Source of the DNA: Bacteroidales bacterium UBA1035
Lineage (GTDB): Bacteria > Bacteroidota > Bacteroidia > Bacteroidales > Dysgonomonadaceae
NCBI GenBank assembly: GCA_002316835.1
Contig: DCEG01000112.1
Coordinates: forward strand, 61,411 to 95,481
Length of the DNA: 34,071 nucleotides
Direction of reading: 5' to 3'
The translations under genes and the position numbers were made by a program. Positions 23,038-31,626 of the stretch are shown piece by piece (the stretch's first letter is position 1; each line of letters opens with the position of its first letter). Under the pieces are notes generated by a model. The model saw only the letters and a list, made by a program, of their open reading frames with translations, was not told the origin of the DNA and did not search any database.

Positions 23038-24783
23038 ATGGAAACACTTATTGCATACTTCATTAAAGTAAATATCGCACTGATAATCTTTTATCTGCTT
23101 TATATCGCTTTCCTGAAAAAAGATACTTTTTTCGCTTTCCGGCGCTATTTTTTGTTTGTAGCGATAGCGTTTTCATTTGCATATCCGTTTATTTCGGTAT
23201 CGGCTTGGGGAAATATTATTTCATTTGAAAAACCACAAGAGTACACTTCGCAGGTAGTGGTTGGTGAACCCTCTTTCGTCGTTTTGGCAGACGAAGGTCA
23301 GTTAGCAGAGCCTGTCAACCGGATAACTATTGACTGGTGGCAGGTTTTGCTTTACATCCTGTCGGCAGGGATTATTTTTTTCTTCGCCCGATTTATCTGG
23401 CAACTGGTGAGTATCTTGCACATTAAACACAAAAGCGTTCGGAAAAATATCGATGGTATTCAGGTATTCGATTTGCATGATGAAATAACTCCATTTTCGT
23501 TTTTCCGGTGGATTTTTATCCATATCGATTCGCACTCTCATACCGAAATAAAACAAATACTGCTGCACGAACAGACACACGCTCGTCAATGGCACTCTGC
23601 CGATGTTATACTGATGGAACTGCTTTGTGTATTTTTCTGGTGGAACCCGATAGTCTGGCTGATGAAACGTGAAACGGCCATAAACCTGGAATATTTAGCC
23701 GATAACGACGTGTTGCGACAGGGGATCAACTGTCGAGATTATCAGTATCATCTTTTGCGACTCACTTATCACCAAAACGCTTCCCAAATAGTTAACAATT
23801 TTAATGTAACACAATTAAAACAACGTATCACGATGATGAACAAAACCAAATCGCCGGCACGAAAGCTGGTAAAATACCTGATTGCACTGCCACTTGCGTT
23901 TCTTTTAGTGGCGGGCAACAGCGTTTACGCAAAAAATGACAAGTCGAACTACGCTATGGAATCTCAGCAAAGCAGTCAAAAGAAGGTTAGTAAAAGTAAT
24001 TATATATTTACGAATGTAGAAAAGCAAGCTCAATTTGTAAACGGGTCAGATGCTTTGCTGAAATACATAAAAAGTGAAATGAAATATCCTAAAGACGCTC
24101 TTATTAATAATGTAATGGGACGTGTTTTTGTTAATTTCATTATTGAAAAAGATGGTAGTATTTCCGATGTTAAAATTTTTAAAGGAGTCAATGAGTCGTT
24201 AGATAAGGAAGCAATTCGTATAATCGAATCCATGCCTAAATGGATACCTGCAGAACAAAATGGAGAAATTGTAAGAGTACGCTACAATTCATCAATAAAT
24301 TTTGTCTTACCTGCAGAGTTAAACACCGAAGGTTTGACTATTCAAACAAATGACGAAGATAAAAATGATTTCTTTTATAAACAGGATAAAGCTTATATTG
24401 ATCATTTTGAAACTTTCTCAGAAATGATTTTATTTCCAGGTGGTGAAGAGGCATATAATAAATTCGTTATTGAAAATATCAAATATCCTGAAATAGCTAA
24501 AGATAAAGGAATACAAGGATTCGTAAGTGTAAATTACGCAATTAATAAAGATGGGGAAATATATAATATTAAAGTAAGAGAAAGTGCTGATCCCATACTT
24601 GATAAAGAAGTAGTAAATACAATAAAATCAATGCCCAAATGGATAATTAGAGATAAAGATAAATACGGCGTTTCTGTTAAAAACCTTCCTGTCATTTTTC
24701 GTTTACAAAACGATAAAGCTTCTGAATATACAGGAGTCGAATCCGAAAATTCATTTGTGGTTGTAGGCTATGGGAATAAATAA
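23038..24783 (+). CDS. M56 metalloprotease paralogue 2 with two diverged TonB C-terminal domains and a terminal VVVGYG motif
   Basis: 581 aa. The same membrane/protease half as its neighbours: HEQTH at 177-181, Glu218 in NLEYLADNDV, fourth helix about 277-297 ending in NSVYA. The outer half has two TonB_C-like domains (about 322-425 and 455-556), much less conserved than in the flanking paralogues; in the first, the PGGN turn is lost (VNGSDA instead). The last residues SFVVVGYGNK resemble the TonB box of SusC-type receptors. Its first ~320 bases are almost identical to those of the third paralogue, while 23.95-24.78 kb is strikingly AT-rich (13 G/C in 24361-24420). It starts 24 bases after the first M56 gene. 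Confidence 0.9.
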   Translation: METLIAYFIKVNIALIIFYLLYIAFLKKDTFFAFRRYFLFVAIAFSFAYPFISVSAWGNIISFEKPQEYTSQVVVGEPSFVVLADEGQLAEPVNRITIDWWQVLLYILSAGIIFFFARFIWQLVSILHIKHKSVRKNIDGIQVFDLHDEITPFSFFRWIFIHIDSHSHTEIKQILLHEQTHARQWHSADVILMELLCVFFWWNPIVWLMKRETAINLEYLADNDVLRQGINCRDYQYHLLRLTYHQNASQIVNNFNVTQLKQRITMMNKTKSPARKLVKYLIALPLAFLLVAGNSVYAKNDKSNYAMESQQSSQKKVSKSNYIFTNVEKQAQFVNGSDALLKYIKSEMKYPKDALINNVMGRVFVNFIIEKDGSISDVKIFKGVNESLDKEAIRIIESMPKWIPAEQNGEIVRVRYNSSINFVLPAELNTEGLTIQTNDEDKNDFFYKQDKAYIDHFETFSEMILFPGGEEAYNKFVIENIKYPEIAKDKGIQGFVSVNYAINKDGEIYNIKVRESADPILDKEVVNTIKSMPKWIIRDKDKYGVSVKNLPVIFRLQNDKASEYTGVESENSFVVVGYGNK

Positions 24784-24800
24784 GCAAATTATACAAACAA

Positions 24801-27533
24801 ATGGAAACACTTATCGCATACTTCGTTAAAGTAAATATCGCACTGATAATCTTTTATCTGCTGTATATCGCTTTCCTGAAAAAAGATACTTTTTTCGCTT
24901 TCCGGCGCTATTTTCTGTTGGTAGCGATAGCGTTTTCATTTGCATATCCGTTTATTTCGGTATCGGCTTGGGGAAATATTATTTCATTTGAAAAACCACA
25001 GGAGTACACTACGCAGGTAGTGGTTGGTGAGCCCTCTTTCGTCGTTTTGGCAGACGAAGGTCAGTTAGCAGAGCCTGTCAATCGGATAACTATTGATTGG
25101 TGGCAGGTTTTGCTTTATTCTTTATCGGCAGGATTTGTTTTCTTCTTCGCACGATTCATCTGGCAGTTAACCAGTATTTTGCAAATAAAACACAAAAGCG
25201 TTCGAAAAAATATCGACGGCATTCAAGTATTTGATTTGCACGATGAGATAACTCCATTTTCGTTTTTCCGGTGGATTTTTATCCATATCGATTCACATTC
25301 CCGCACTGAAATAAAACAGATATTGCTGCACGAACAAACACACGCCCGTCAGTGGCATTCTGCCGACATTATGCTGATGGAGTTGCTTTGTGTATTTTTC
25401 TGGTGGAACCCGATAGTCTGGCTGATGAAACGTGAAACGGCCATCAATTTGGAATACCTGGCTGATAACGATGTTTTGCGAAAAGGCATAAACAGCCGCG
25501 ATTATCAGTATCATTTGCTGCGACTCACTTATCACCAAAACGCCACTCAAATTGTAAACAATTTTAATGTATCACTTTTAAAACAACGTATCACGATGAT
25601 GAACAAAACCAAATCGCCGGCACGAAAGCTGGCAAAATACCTGATTGCCCTGCCTCTGGCGCTTCTTTTAGTGGCAGGCAACAGTGTTTACGCTCAAAAC
25701 CAAAAAGGAGACGATATCTTCACGGAGGTTGATAAATATCCCGAGTTTCCGGGCGGAAATTCGGCATTTATGAAATTCCTTGCCGATGGGATTAAATATC
25801 CGGTCATTGCACAGGAAAACAACGAACAGGGAAGGGTTATCACCAACTTTGTGGTGGAAAAAGACGGAAGCATTTCCAATATTAAAGTAATTCGCGGAGT
25901 AACCGCCGGTTTGGATGAAGAAGCTGTGAGGCTATTAAACTCGATGCCGGACTGGCAGCCCGGCGAACATAAGGGCCAACCGGCGAGAGTGAGGTTTACG
26001 ATGCCCTTCGTTTTCAGGTTGCAAGGTGATAATGTAGCCACAAGTAAAAGCCCGTCAACACCGGTTTCTGCCGATGCCAACGAAAAAGGAAAAATGCTTG
26101 ACGAAGTCGTTGTTGTAGGATACGGCCCTACTAAACGGGCATCGATCCCCACTATTCAGGAACATGCCGAATCTAACGGAAACGAACTCTTTGTTGTGGT
26201 TGAAAATCAGCCGGAATATCCCGGCGGAAATGCAGCGATGATGAGTTTCATTTCAGAAAACATAGTTTATCCTAAGATTGCACAAGAGAACGGCATTCAA
26301 GGGCGAGTAATTACCAATTTTGTTATTGAAAAAGACGGAAGCCTGTCCGATATTCAGGTAGTTCGCGGAGTTGACCCGGCGCTGGATAAAGAAGCCGTCC
26401 GGCTTATTGGCACCATGCCTAATTGGACTCCCGGAACACAACGAGGAAACAAAGTAAGGGTGAGATATACGCTCCCTGTAGTTTTCAGATTGTCGGGTGG
26501 AATGCCGGCTGTTGAGGCCGGTAAATCTCAACAGGAAGCGGCGTTGGAGAAGGCACAAGATTTTACAAAAAAAGCGCTCACCGAAAAAATCTTCGTAGTA
26601 GTTGAAGAACAACCCGAATTCCCCGGCGGAAACTCCGCCATGATGAATTTCATTTCAGAAAACATCAATTATCCTAAAGTTGCATTTGAAAACGGAATCC
26701 AGGGACGTGTGATCACTAATTTCGTTGTGGGGACAGACGGCAGCATTAGCGATGTGCAAATCGTGCGCGGCGTTGACCCGGCATTGGATAAGGAAGCCAT
26801 TCGTGTATTGGAATCTATGCCCGCATGGAAACCCGGCAGACAACGCGGACAAGCCGTAAACGTGCGGTTTACGCTGCCGGTGGTTTTCAGGCTCGATAAA
26901 AAAGAGCCGAAAGTTATCGTTGATGAGTTAAGAACAAACGAAGGAGCCATGATAATTCAAGCACAGGTTCAACCGAACTTGTCTTTCCCCGGTGGAAACG
27001 ATGCTTACATGAAATACATTTCAGATGGAATTAAATATCCTGTGATAGCACAGGAAAATGGAGCACAAGGGCTTATTCGTACATCTTTTAAGGTTGACGC
27101 GAACGGAAAAGTGACCGATGCCAAAATAGAATCGGGAGAAAACGAGCTTTTAAATAAAGAAGCACTACGGGTAATCAATACAATGCCTCAATGGACCCCG
27201 GAACAGGGTGTTTTGATATCCGGAAAGATAACCGATGCTGACTCCAAACCATTACAAGGTGCATCCATTATTTTAAGAGGAACAAGTACGGGCACGATTT
27301 CCGATGCCAACGGCAATTTCATGTTAAAAGTCCCTGAAAAAGAAGGGGCCTTGTTCATTTCATTTATTGGATTTAAAACGACAGAAATATCATTATCGAA
27401 TATTAAGACGCAAACCGGAGGCATGGAAGTAAAACTTCCGTTTGTTTTCCGTTTGCAAGGCGATAAAACAGAACCATACAAAGGGCCGACGCCCAGTAAT
27501 GCTATAGTTGTAGTTGGCTACGCCAGAGACTGA
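24801..27533 (+). CDS. M56 metalloprotease paralogue 3: four TonB C-terminal domains, one split by a carboxypeptidase-regulatory domain
   Basis: 910 aa, far longer than usual. The M56 half is as in paralogue 2 (HEQTH 177-181, Glu218, last helix ending NSVYA-QN near 296-300). TonB_C-like domains lie at about 306-408, 463-565 and 597-699. A fourth begins near 720, reaches MPQWTPEQG at 795-803, and is interrupted by residues 804-873. These form a CarboxypepD_reg-like beta-sandwich (SGKITDADSKPLQGASI...GTSTGTISDANGNFML...FISFIGFKTTEISL), as at the N-terminus of SusC receptors. The TonB_C sequence then resumes with EVKLPFVFRLQGD. A TonB-box-like MLDEVVVVGYGPTKR lies at 432-446, and the protein ends IVVVGYARD. 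It starts 17 bases after paralogue 2. Confidence 0.9.
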   Translation: METLIAYFVKVNIALIIFYLLYIAFLKKDTFFAFRRYFLLVAIAFSFAYPFISVSAWGNIISFEKPQEYTTQVVVGEPSFVVLADEGQLAEPVNRITIDWWQVLLYSLSAGFVFFFARFIWQLTSILQIKHKSVRKNIDGIQVFDLHDEITPFSFFRWIFIHIDSHSRTEIKQILLHEQTHARQWHSADIMLMELLCVFFWWNPIVWLMKRETAINLEYLADNDVLRKGINSRDYQYHLLRLTYHQNATQIVNNFNVSLLKQRITMMNKTKSPARKLAKYLIALPLALLLVAGNSVYAQNQKGDDIFTEVDKYPEFPGGNSAFMKFLADGIKYPVIAQENNEQGRVITNFVVEKDGSISNIKVIRGVTAGLDEEAVRLLNSMPDWQPGEHKGQPARVRFTMPFVFRLQGDNVATSKSPSTPVSADANEKGKMLDEVVVVGYGPTKRASIPTIQEHAESNGNELFVVVENQPEYPGGNAAMMSFISENIVYPKIAQENGIQGRVITNFVIEKDGSLSDIQVVRGVDPALDKEAVRLIGTMPNWTPGTQRGNKVRVRYTLPVVFRLSGGMPAVEAGKSQQEAALEKAQDFTKKALTEKIFVVVEEQPEFPGGNSAMMNFISENINYPKVAFENGIQGRVITNFVVGTDGSISDVQIVRGVDPALDKEAIRVLESMPAWKPGRQRGQAVNVRFTLPVVFRLDKKEPKVIVDELRTNEGAMIIQAQVQPNLSFPGGNDAYMKYISDGIKYPVIAQENGAQGLIRTSFKVDANGKVTDAKIESGENELLNKEALRVINTMPQWTPEQGVLISGKITDADSKPLQGASIILRGTSTGTISDANGNFMLKVPEKEGALFISFIGFKTTEISLSNIKTQTGGMEVKLPFVFRLQGDKTEPYKGPTPSNAIVVVGYARD

Positions 27534-27564
27534 TCAATCCTCTTGTTAATCTGTTTTCTGAAAT

Positions 27565-27600
27565 CGGAGAAAGCGTGCAGAGTTGCTTTCTCCGGTTTTA
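27565..27600 (+). terminator. Hairpin between the M56 array and the TPR gene
   Basis: Perfect 10-bp stem CGGAGAAAGC/GCTTTCTCCG with a 10-base loop, followed by GTTTTATC. It begins 31 bases after the last M56 stop and ends shortly before the TPR start. The T run is short, so partial read-through is likely. Confidence 0.6.
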
Positions 27601-27620
27601 TCACTTTAACCCCGTTGCTT

Positions 27621-28928
27621 ATGAGAACCAAGTTTGTAATTTCAGTTATTTTGGCGATTATGTCGATTTATGTATCGGCACAAACACAATCGGCGCACGA
27701 TTTAATGCAGCAATTCCGATACAAAGAAGCTATTGAACTGCTTAAAACCCAACCCAAAACTATCGAAAACTTGTTGTTCAAAGCAGAAAGTTATGAAAAA
27801 TTGTACAACTTTTCCGATGCTCTTGCCGTTTACGAGCAGCTTTTGCTAAGCAATCCCGATGATGTTGAACTTATTGTTTCCACGGCAGAATGCGCATCGC
27901 AAGCCGGAAACACGGAACAATCGTTAAAATACTGGATAAAAGCCGACAGTTTATCGCCGGGGAACCTGTTTTTCCAAACAAAAAAGGCGATGGCATACTA
28001 CCGAAACGGCAACTGGCAGGAAACCATCGAAAGCGCCCAGACCGTTTTTGAATCCGATTCCATTCCGCTAATTCTTCGAATGACGGGAGATGCATTCTTG
28101 AACACATCCAACACCGATTCAGCCATTTGGTTTTATGTAAAATCCATCGAAAAAGCCCCATCGGATTATCTTTCGGTTAGTAAACTGGGTAATCTGTATT
28201 ATGCCGCTAAGTTTTACGACGCTACCATCAATATTACTGACAGATACTTAACACATATAAACCCTAATCAAACAACCATCGGACAACTGAACGGGATGGC
28301 TAACTATTCCTCCGGAAATTTCGAAAAAGCAATCGACCGATTAAAGGCAAACGTGGAGTTGGGTGACAGTTCCTACACTACCACTTATTTCCTCGGAATG
28401 AGCAATTATGCCAAGAGTTGGCATTATGAAGCAGTAAAGTGGCTCGGCAAGGCTTATGAAATTAATGATAAAGACGTGAATCTGAATTTCTATTACGGAA
28501 CCGCACTCGGACGAGTAAAAAATCGAGATAAAGCCGTGGAAATATTGCAAGAAGGAATAGACAAGATCAACGAAATGTCAGAAATGCTGTATGGTTTCGA
28601 TATATCCATGGCAGAGGCATATCAGAACACGAACGCTTACACAAAAGCAATAGAATATTACTTATCTGCCTACAAACGACAACCCGACCAGCATAACCTT
28701 TTGTACAGTATTGCCCACGCTTACGACTCGATGACCGATTACAAAAATGCCATTGTTACCTACGAACGTTTCCTCAAAACTGCACCCAAAGATATCGATG
28801 TAGCCGGTCTTGCACTCGCCGAAGGCGAAAAGATGGATATGAAAAATTTCTATTATATAGTTAGCTATAAGCGCATAGAAGAATTGCAGGAGAAGGTATT
28901 TATGCAATCGGGTAAAAAACAACCTTAG
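27621..28928 (+). CDS. Exported tetratricopeptide repeat protein
   Basis: 435 aa from the ATG at 27621, which begins a clear signal peptide (residues 1-20, cleavage after VSA-Q). An in-frame ATG at 27543 would prefix 26 residues and would run through the terminator-like hairpin, so it is not used. The mature protein is built of helical TPR repeats across almost its full length (for example KAESYEKLYNFSDALAVYEQLLLSNP, GNLYYAAKFYDATINITDRYL, AEAYQNTNAYTKAIEYYLSAYKRQP). These form a peptide-binding scaffold in the periplasm. It follows the M56 array on the same strand and may be part of the same sensing system; its partner is unknown. Confidence 0.88.
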   Translation: MRTKFVISVILAIMSIYVSAQTQSAHDLMQQFRYKEAIELLKTQPKTIENLLFKAESYEKLYNFSDALAVYEQLLLSNPDDVELIVSTAECASQAGNTEQSLKYWIKADSLSPGNLFFQTKKAMAYYRNGNWQETIESAQTVFESDSIPLILRMTGDAFLNTSNTDSAIWFYVKSIEKAPSDYLSVSKLGNLYYAAKFYDATINITDRYLTHINPNQTTIGQLNGMANYSSGNFEKAIDRLKANVELGDSSYTTTYFLGMSNYAKSWHYEAVKWLGKAYEINDKDVNLNFYYGTALGRVKNRDKAVEILQEGIDKINEMSEMLYGFDISMAEAYQNTNAYTKAIEYYLSAYKRQPDQHNLLYSIAHAYDSMTDYKNAIVTYERFLKTAPKDIDVAGLALAEGEKMDMKNFYYIVSYKRIEELQEKVFMQSGKKQP

Positions 28929-28938
28929 CACATCCGTT

Positions 28939-28979
28939 CAAAACCTGCTGAGGTTTCGATGAAAACCTACTGAGGTTTT
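28939..28979. repeat. Two short tandem hairpins (AAAACCT-N4-AGGTTT)
   Basis: Copy 1 at 28940-28956 (AAAACCTGCTGAGGTTT) and copy 2 at 28962-28979 (AAAACCTACTGAGGTTTT). Each can fold as a 6-7 bp stem with a 4-base loop. A partial third AGGAGGTTT is at 28992-29000. Located after the TPR stop and before its terminator. Confidence 0.6.
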
Positions 28980-29009
28980 ACTTAAAAGCACAGGAGGTTT
29001 AAGCAAAAA

Positions 29010-29048
29010 GGTACAGAGTTTTTGAATGAAACCTCTGCACCTTTTTTT
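29010..29048 (+). terminator. Intrinsic terminator downstream of the TPR gene
   Basis: GGTACAGAG pairs with CTCTGCACC (one A/C mismatch) across a 14-base loop and is followed by seven Ts at 29042-29048. Closes the blaI-M56-TPR transcription unit. Confidence 0.75.
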
Positions 29049-29093
29049 AACGTCTACAGTCTATTGTCTTTGCTCTTTATTCTTTACTCCCAC

Positions 29094-31481
29094 TTAATTA
29101 AACATATTATCAATTCCTTCGCCCTGTTCAATCGGATCATCTTCGAGATAAAAATCAGGCGAATAACGTTGTTCGTCATAGCAGGGTTGAAAATCTGCCG
29201 GGATATCAAACTTGCCTTCATCAGAATATTTTAGTTCAGGATCAGCATACAATCTCTGATAGAACAGTCCGTGGATAGGCAATGCTGCGGCGGCTCCTTG
29301 TCCGTATGCCATTCTGTCGAAACGAATAGAGGGTTCTTCACCACCCACCCAGGCTGAAGCCACAATCTCGGGTGTAAATGACATAAACCATGCATCGGAA
29401 TTGTCGTTGGTAGTACCGGTCTTAGCTCCCATTTCACCTTTCAGATTATAGACACGACGCAACCGACTTCCCGTTCCTCCATCAACCACAGCTTTGAGCA
29501 TATCGAGCATTTTATACGATGTATTTTCGCTGAAAATTTCCTGCAATTTAGGAACAAAATTAGCAACAACGTTACCGTAAGAGTCTTCTATCCGGGTTAC
29601 AAGCAACGGCTCAACACGAATTCCCCGGTTGACAAATGCTGTGTATGCACCAGCCATTTCGTAAACCGATGCATCATTTGGTCCCAATGCCAACGAAACA
29701 ACCGGATCGGCAGGTGATTTAAGACCAAAAGACCTAAGCATCCGCGCGAATGCATAAGGCGAAAACAAACTCATAAGATAAGCGGTTACCCAGTTATCTG
29801 AATTCTGCAGACCCCATTTTATGGTAACAAAACTACCTATTGCTCCTCTTGTATTCCTTGGTGTCCACGGCACTCCGGTCTCAGCAATGAGAGTTACCGG
29901 CCCGTGAACCATACCATCGCACGGACTCAATCCCTCTTCCATAGCCAGCGTGTAAAGATACGGCTTAATGGTTGAACCAATTTGCCGTTTTCCGGTACTC
30001 ACCATATCGTATTTGAAATGTGCAAAATTCGGTCCACCCACATACGCTTTCACGTGCCCCGTAATCGGGCTTACAGCCATGAATCCTGCTCTTAAAAAGC
30101 TTTTATGATATCGGATGGAATCCCACGGAGTCATAGTAGTATCGATTTCCCCTTTCCACGAAAAGACCTTCATATCCACGGGAGTATCTTTGAAATTACT
30201 CAGAATTTTATCTTCACTCCAGTCCTGTTTCTTTAAAATCCGATATCGATCAGTCTGTCGCATTGCTGTCTGCATAAGTTTTTCAGCGTCATTTGCCACA
30301 CTGTTTGCATACGGTGCATATTTTTTATAACGCCTTTCGGCATCAAATTGAGGTTGCAGGTATTGCAAATGTTCACTAACAGCTTGTTCGGCGTATTTCT
30401 GCATCCGTGAATCGATGGTGGAGTATATCTTCAACCCATCGGTATAAACGTTGTAGTTGGAACCGTCAGGTTTCTTGTTTTTGTTGCACCAGCCGTATAT
30501 AGGATCGTTTATCCACGAAAGTGAATCTTCAGTAAACTGCTGCCCCTGCCACGATGCATAGTTTTTTCTTTCGGGTTTTACCGCCATCATTACTTTTGCC
30601 AGATGCTGACGGTAATAAGGAGCCGGAATAGCTATGTGATCGGCGCGATTAAAATCCAGTTCTATAGGAAGTTTTTGCAGTGAATCGGCGTCGTGTAACG
30701 ACAAATGTCCGGCTTTTCTCATTTGGGCAAGCACCACATCACGGCGATCTTTGGTCACCTGCTCTCTCCTTATCGGATTATAGAGCGATGAATTCTTCAA
30801 CATTCCCACCAGCATTGCCGATTCCTGAACATTTAAATCGATAGGACGCTTGTTGAAGTAAGTACGTGCCGCAGATTCAATCCCCACGGCATTGTAATTG
30901 AAATCGTATTTATTCAGATAGAGATTAATAATTTCGTCTTTTGTGTAAAAACGTTCCAGTTTTGTAGCGATAACCCACTCGATAGGTTTTTGAACAACAC
31001 GCTGTAGTTTATTATTAGCTTTTGGGGAGTATAGCAATTTTGCCAATTGCTGGGTGATGGTACTTCCCCCGCCACTGCTCTCATCTTGTAACAAAAGTGT
31101 TTTGAAAACAGCTCTTCCCAAACCAATAATATCAATTCCCGAATGGGTGTAATAGCGCTGGTCTTCGGTGGCAACAAGTGCATCGATAAGGTGCGGCGAC
31201 AATTCGTTGTAATCTACAAAAATGCGGTTTTCGTCGCTCTGTGAATATGTGAACAGCAACTGATCGTCAGATGAAATAACTTGCGATGCATATTTATCAA
31301 TTGGATTTTCCAGTTCGTCAATCTTAGGTAGATATCCGATCAAGCCTGACGACATCAATAAAAAAATAACAACATTTGCAGCAATAAAAATAAAGAACAA
31401 TCGCCATAACCATTTGACAATATCGTTTTTGGGCGGTATTTTCTTATTCGTTTTTTTGTTTGACTCTGTTTTTTTTCCCAT
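29094..31481 (-). CDS. Bifunctional class A penicillin-binding protein (PBP1A type)
   Basis: 795 aa, normal length. A cytoplasmic lysine-rich tail and one membrane helix (about residues 24-44) are followed by a GT51 glycosyltransferase domain, with catalytic Glu106 in ATEDQRYYTHSGID and GGGSTITQQLAK at 137-148. The transpeptidase domain has Ser503 in GSTIKP (SxxK), SDN at 561-563 and KTGT at 687-690. It polymerises lipid II and cross-links peptidoglycan on the periplasmic side. This is the natural target of beta-lactams, and it is separated from the M56 array only by the TPR gene and terminators; the opposite strand suggests independent expression. Confidence 0.95.
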   Translation of the reverse strand: MGKKTESNKKTNKKIPPKNDIVKWLWRLFFIFIAANVVIFLLMSSGLIGYLPKIDELENPIDKYASQVISSDDQLLFTYSQSDENRIFVDYNELSPHLIDALVATEDQRYYTHSGIDIIGLGRAVFKTLLLQDESSGGGSTITQQLAKLLYSPKANNKLQRVVQKPIEWVIATKLERFYTKDEIINLYLNKYDFNYNAVGIESAARTYFNKRPIDLNVQESAMLVGMLKNSSLYNPIRREQVTKDRRDVVLAQMRKAGHLSLHDADSLQKLPIELDFNRADHIAIPAPYYRQHLAKVMMAVKPERKNYASWQGQQFTEDSLSWINDPIYGWCNKNKKPDGSNYNVYTDGLKIYSTIDSRMQKYAEQAVSEHLQYLQPQFDAERRYKKYAPYANSVANDAEKLMQTAMRQTDRYRILKKQDWSEDKILSNFKDTPVDMKVFSWKGEIDTTMTPWDSIRYHKSFLRAGFMAVSPITGHVKAYVGGPNFAHFKYDMVSTGKRQIGSTIKPYLYTLAMEEGLSPCDGMVHGPVTLIAETGVPWTPRNTRGAIGSFVTIKWGLQNSDNWVTAYLMSLFSPYAFARMLRSFGLKSPADPVVSLALGPNDASVYEMAGAYTAFVNRGIRVEPLLVTRIEDSYGNVVANFVPKLQEIFSENTSYKMLDMLKAVVDGGTGSRLRRVYNLKGEMGAKTGTTNDNSDAWFMSFTPEIVASAWVGGEEPSIRFDRMAYGQGAAAALPIHGLFYQRLYADPELKYSDEGKFDIPADFQPCYDEQRYSPDFYLEDDPIEQGEGIDNMFN

Positions 31482-31527
31482 AGTTAATTTAAAACCGATT
31501 AGTTTTTGATTTTGACAGATTTCGGTA

Positions 31528-31535
31528 CAAAATTA
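31528..31535 (-). promoter_or_regulatory. -7 promoter element (TAATTTTG) for the PBP gene
   Basis: Minus-strand TAATTTTG matches TAnnTTTG, 46 bases upstream of the PBP start. No good -33 match was seen. Confidence 0.45.
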
Positions 31536-31578
31536 CATAAAACTGTTGAATAAGATGCCAGAAATGGTATTAAAAAAT

Positions 31579-31606
31579 GTAGAGACGGCGTACACACCGT
31601 CTCTAC
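31579..31606. repeat. Perfect REP-like hairpin GTAGAGACGG...CCGTCTCTAC
   Basis: 10-bp perfect stem with an 8-base loop in the gap between the pmbA stop and the PBP gene. It has the form of the GTAGAGACG palindromes scattered in Bacteroidota intergenic DNA. It may also end pmbA transcription: the minus strand continues ATTTTTTAATACC. Confidence 0.75.
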
Positions 31607-31626
31607 GTTATAAATGGATATTTATA

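Noticed and set aside
20748..24783. A beta-lactam resistance operon (blaI-blaR1-bla)
   Set aside because: No penicillin-binding sensor domain in the M56 proteins and no beta-lactamase gene nearby; the PBP at 29-31.5 kb is an ordinary class A synthase on the other strand.
25694..26152. 152-codon minus-strand ORF in paralogue 3, with similar minus-strand ORFs in the other TonB_C repeats
   Set aside because: The shadow frames recur because the TonB_C coding sequence is repeated; no independent coding evidence.
27543..27620. Longer N-terminus for the TPR protein
   Set aside because: It would translate through a terminator hairpin and bury an evident signal peptide 26 residues in.
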